From NCBI GenBank assembly GCA_963850915.1, contig CAWKND010000011.1, positions 310,001-374,000 on the forward strand: DNA of 64,000 nucleotides, written 5' to 3'. The notes under the pieces are model-generated. The model was not told the DNA's origin, did no database searches, and saw nothing but the letters and a program-made list of their open reading frames with translations. This document shows positions 62,022 to 64,000 of this stretch, in pieces (positions within the stretch are counted from its first letter, which is position 1; each line of letters starts with the position of its first letter). A program made the position numbers and the translations under genes. Source of the stretch: CAVTWH01 sp963850915 (lineage in GTDB: Bacteria; Actinomycetota; Actinomycetes; Mycobacteriales; Micromonosporaceae).

Positions 62022-62903
62022 TCATAAGCGTCGATGGAGTGAACTCTCAGCAAACTCCCCCACCCCTGCGCCTGTCGCTGCCAGGCGCAGGAGTTGGGCG
62101 TGGGCGTACTCGCAGACCACCGCGTGCTCGTACACCGCACGGGGTACGTCGAGCGTGGAGTCGACCCGTACCACCACTCCCGGTGGCGCCCAGGTACGGA
62201 ACATCGGATCGCCGGTCAGGTCGGCGAGTACCCCGAGGAGCGAGGAGTCCAGCCGCAGCGAATGCACGGCACGCCGGTACTCGGCCGGGTCGAGGCAGAG
62301 CGCGAACGGGATGTTCATCAGGCACAGCGCCGTCTGGATGTCCAGGCGCAGCAGCCGTCGCCGAGCCGGTTCGGCGTCGATCGGGGGTACCGTCAGCATC
62401 GAGAAGTCCAGCTCTGCCAACGGAATCCGGCGCAACGGCCGACCTCCGGTCGCCGCCCCGAGGGCGGTGAGTACGGCGTAGACGTTCAGGTCGTGCTCGA
62501 TGACGGCTCGGTTGCCCAACTGGCCCAGGCCGGTCGGGCGCAGGGTCACCTCGGGTACCCCCAAGTCTGGGCGGTTGCGGGCGACAAACGCGAGCAGGTT
62601 GGTCTCGATGACGAAGTGCCGTACCAGCAGGGCGCCTGCCGTCGGGCTGACGAACCGGCGGATGAACCAGACACACAGCCTGTCCATCGTCCCGTGCGCG
62701 GTGAAACGCAGTCGCAGCACGCTTTTGAGTACCAGGATGAGCTGCACTGCCAGCCGCGACACCGGCCGGAGTACCGGATAGAGCCAGCGGCGCGAGGGGC
62801 GGCGCTGGTCGGCGACGACCATCCGCAGGGTAGCCGGATCGAAGGGCAGGCTGGGATCGGCCAGGATCACCGACCACACAGCCGTCTCCGCCTCAACGCT
62901 CAC
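62022..62903 (-). CDS. DUF6999-like protein of a ketosynthase-associated cluster
   Basis: The 293-residue protein is mostly helical, with a hydrophobic stretch (LAVQLILVLKSVLRLRF) and MDRLCVWFIRRFVSPTAGALL, followed by IETNLLAFVARN. I recall this type from gene sets with a KAS III-like ketosynthase and an iron-containing redox enzyme, but the family assignment is tentative. The GTG start overlaps the preceding gene by 11 bp. Confidence 0.6.
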   Translation of the reverse strand: MSVEAETAVWSVILADPSLPFDPATLRMVVADQRRPSRRWLYPVLRPVSRLAVQLILVLKSVLRLRFTAHGTMDRLCVWFIRRFVSPTAGALLVRHFVIETNLLAFVARNRPDLGVPEVTLRPTGLGQLGNRAVIEHDLNVYAVLTALGAATGGRPLRRIPLAELDFSMLTVPPIDAEPARRRLLRLDIQTALCLMNIPFALCLDPAEYRRAVHSLRLDSSLLGVLADLTGDPMFRTWAPPGVVVRVDSTLDVPRAVYEHAVVCEYAHAQLLRLAATGAGVGEFAESSLHRRL

Positions 62904-63684
62904 CGCTGACCTCCCCGCTGACTTCCCCGGCGCCCTCGGACGAGCCGACGCCCACGTCGACCTCCGTCAACTGCATGACGTAGAGCCGGGCGACCACGGT
63001 CGCGGTGGCGATCAACTGCTCCGCGCGGGTCCGGTCGAGGACTCCGGAGCGGAGCGTGCCGCGCAGCTGGGCGAAGTGGTCGTCGTCGTTGGCCCCGTGG
63101 TAGAGCAGGAAACTGACCTGATCGTCGGTGAGGCCGAGCTGGCTCTGGAGTTGCCGGGCCCAGCCGAGCGCCTTGGCCGTACCGAGCCCCTCGATCACGA
63201 ACATGGCGCCCAACAGATCCACCGGATCGGGCTGGCTCGCCTGGTGGAACATGAACGCCGACAGCGCCGCCGAGCCCGGATTCTTCAGCCTGCCCTGGAT
63301 TTCCGCGAGCTCGCCGCCGACCGCCACGAAATCGCGCTCCAGCAACTGGTAGTCCCGGTGCTCCTCGGCCGCGTGCCGGATCGCCAAGCTGCGCAAGGCG
63401 AACAGGTCGACGGAGAAGTTCGAGGCGGCGCGCGCGATCCAGCGACCACCCTCGACCACCTGCTGGCGCAGGTTCAGCAGCAGCGCCCGGTAGTCGGCCA
63501 GGGTGGCGGTGCCGCCTTCGATCCGGCGGATCAGCGGTACCCCGCGCAGCCGGCGCTCCAGGTCGGCCCAGACCGCCGCCAACTCCAGCACCGTCCAGCG
63601 CACCACCGCGTCGTCGTCCCCCGTGGGCTCCCCCAACGGCGACGCGGTGGTGCTGCTCTGGTGCCGCCCTGCGGACGACCGCAT
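62893..63684 (-). CDS. Heme-oxygenase-like iron-dependent redox enzyme (TENA/PqqC fold)
   Basis: The helical domain contains IRHAAEEHRDYQLLERDF and LYHGANDDDHFAQLR, histidine/acid pairs as in heme-oxygenase-like diiron oxygenases (UndA/BesC/SznF fold), and MFVIEGLGTAKALGWA. Such enzymes desaturate, cleave or N-oxygenate small acids and amino acids. The in-frame ATG at 63684 is a formal start, but the frame may instead continue the ketosynthase upstream if one indel lies between about 63620 and 63700. Confidence 0.75.
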   Translation of the reverse strand: MRSSAGRHQSSTTASPLGEPTGDDDAVVRWTVLELAAVWADLERRLRGVPLIRRIEGGTATLADYRALLLNLRQQVVEGGRWIARAASNFSVDLFALRSLAIRHAAEEHRDYQLLERDFVAVGGELAEIQGRLKNPGSAALSAFMFHQASQPDPVDLLGAMFVIEGLGTAKALGWARQLQSQLGLTDDQVSFLLYHGANDDDHFAQLRGTLRSGVLDRTRAEQLIATATVVARLYVMQLTEVDVGVGSSEGAGEVSGEVSGER

Positions 63685-63702
63685 CGGCGCCCGGCTCGGC
63701 TG

Positions 63703-64000
63703 CCGGGCCGACACAGGTCAACAGCGCGAAGGCGAAGGAGAATCGACCGGACTCGGGTACCACCAACAGAATCTGCTCACCCGGCTGGAACCTGTTGGTA
63801 CGCCAGGCCTCCTCCAGCATCACGAAGATGCTCGCCGCCCCGGTGTTGCCGCGGGTACGCAGGTTGCTGAACCAGCGCTCCTCGGGGATCATCAGCCCCG
63901 CCTCACCGAGCAGCTGGAAGATGTCGGCCCGGAAGTGTTCAGCGCTGTAGTGGCACAGCACGTGGTCGATCCGGGCCGGGTCGAAGCGTCCGGCGCGTAC
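63703..64000 (-). CDS. 3-oxoacyl-ACP synthase III-like ketosynthase, C-terminal part (N-terminus beyond window)
   Basis: The visible 99 residues start mid-protein (RAGRFDPARIDHVLCHYSAE) and contain the KAS III catalytic histidine region (LCHYSAEHF) and asparagine region (TRGNTGAASIFVMLEEA), ending ESGRFSFAFALLTCV. The catalytic cysteine lies outside the window. The frame stays open past the normal end to 62900 without sensible sequence, which suggests a missing stop or a frameshifted fusion to the heme-oxygenase-like domain. Confidence 0.82.

Overview
This is chromosomal DNA from a high-GC actinobacterium. The evidence is very GC-rich third codon positions, frequent GTG starts, ATGA/GTGA gene overlaps, apparently leaderless promoters, and a mycobacterium-like gene order pncB / clpS-DUF2017-mec-cysO-cysM plus an Rv1339-like metallo-hydrolase. 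A Micromonosporales-type genome is my best guess, from overall style only. No rRNA, tRNA, CRISPR array, phage genes or transposase were recognised.

Layout. 1-9.6 kb: metallo-beta-lactamase-fold hydrolase, an ArsR/SRPBCC pair, the CysO-dependent cysteine synthesis genes (cysM, cysO, mec), DUF2017 and clpS, then the NAD salvage genes pncB and pncA (both frameshifted), and a cysteine dioxygenase-rhodanese pair. 9.7-17.6 kb: cytochrome oxidase subunit I, an FtsX-type permease with two ATPases, and a YihY membrane protein. 17.7-25.9 kb: glycogen/alpha-glucan block (GH63-like hydrolase, debranching enzyme fused in frame to a GT4 glycosyltransferase, branching enzyme). 25.9-31 kb: permease-like membrane protein, NRDE protein, SMR transporter, Hsp70-like protein with a probable propeller tail. 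31-35 kb: class II aldolase, SIS isomerase and divergent DeoR regulator (amino-sugar type module), then a stand-alone LigD-type polymerase domain. 35-43.7 kb: secreted PLD-like protein, small membrane proteins, secreted GH3-CBM2 enzyme, a DUF433/PIN-like toxin-antitoxin module, a nucleotidyltransferase, a 58-aa SPOR-like protein and a saccharopine-dehydrogenase-like oxidoreductase. 43.7-49 kb: a repeat-rich gap, a cytidylyltransferase-deaminase pair, and on the other strand folC, thyA, folA and a HIT protein. 49-51.7 kb: DUF2278, AAA ATPase, GrpB and a DUF1152 remnant. 51.7-57.7 kb: secreted beta-glucan enzymes (GH3 and GH16) carrying repeated discoidin-type modules, with a LacI-type operator. 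57.9-64 kb: TetR plus a DrrAB-like exporter, a Pit phosphate transporter, and at the right edge a ketosynthase III / heme-oxygenase-like / DUF6999-like set that looks biosynthetic.

Three patterns cut across the genes. (1) Two families of exactly 60-bp imperfect palindromes sit in intergenic gaps (three copies of one, two of the other). (2) At least seven short tandem arrays, coding and non-coding, have a 15-bp unit. (3) GTAC is strongly favoured in coding sequence. In addition, about ten single-base frame disruptions, mostly one extra base, hit otherwise well conserved genes. I read most of these as consensus errors in the sequence rather than real pseudogenes, and mark the genes as frameshifted.
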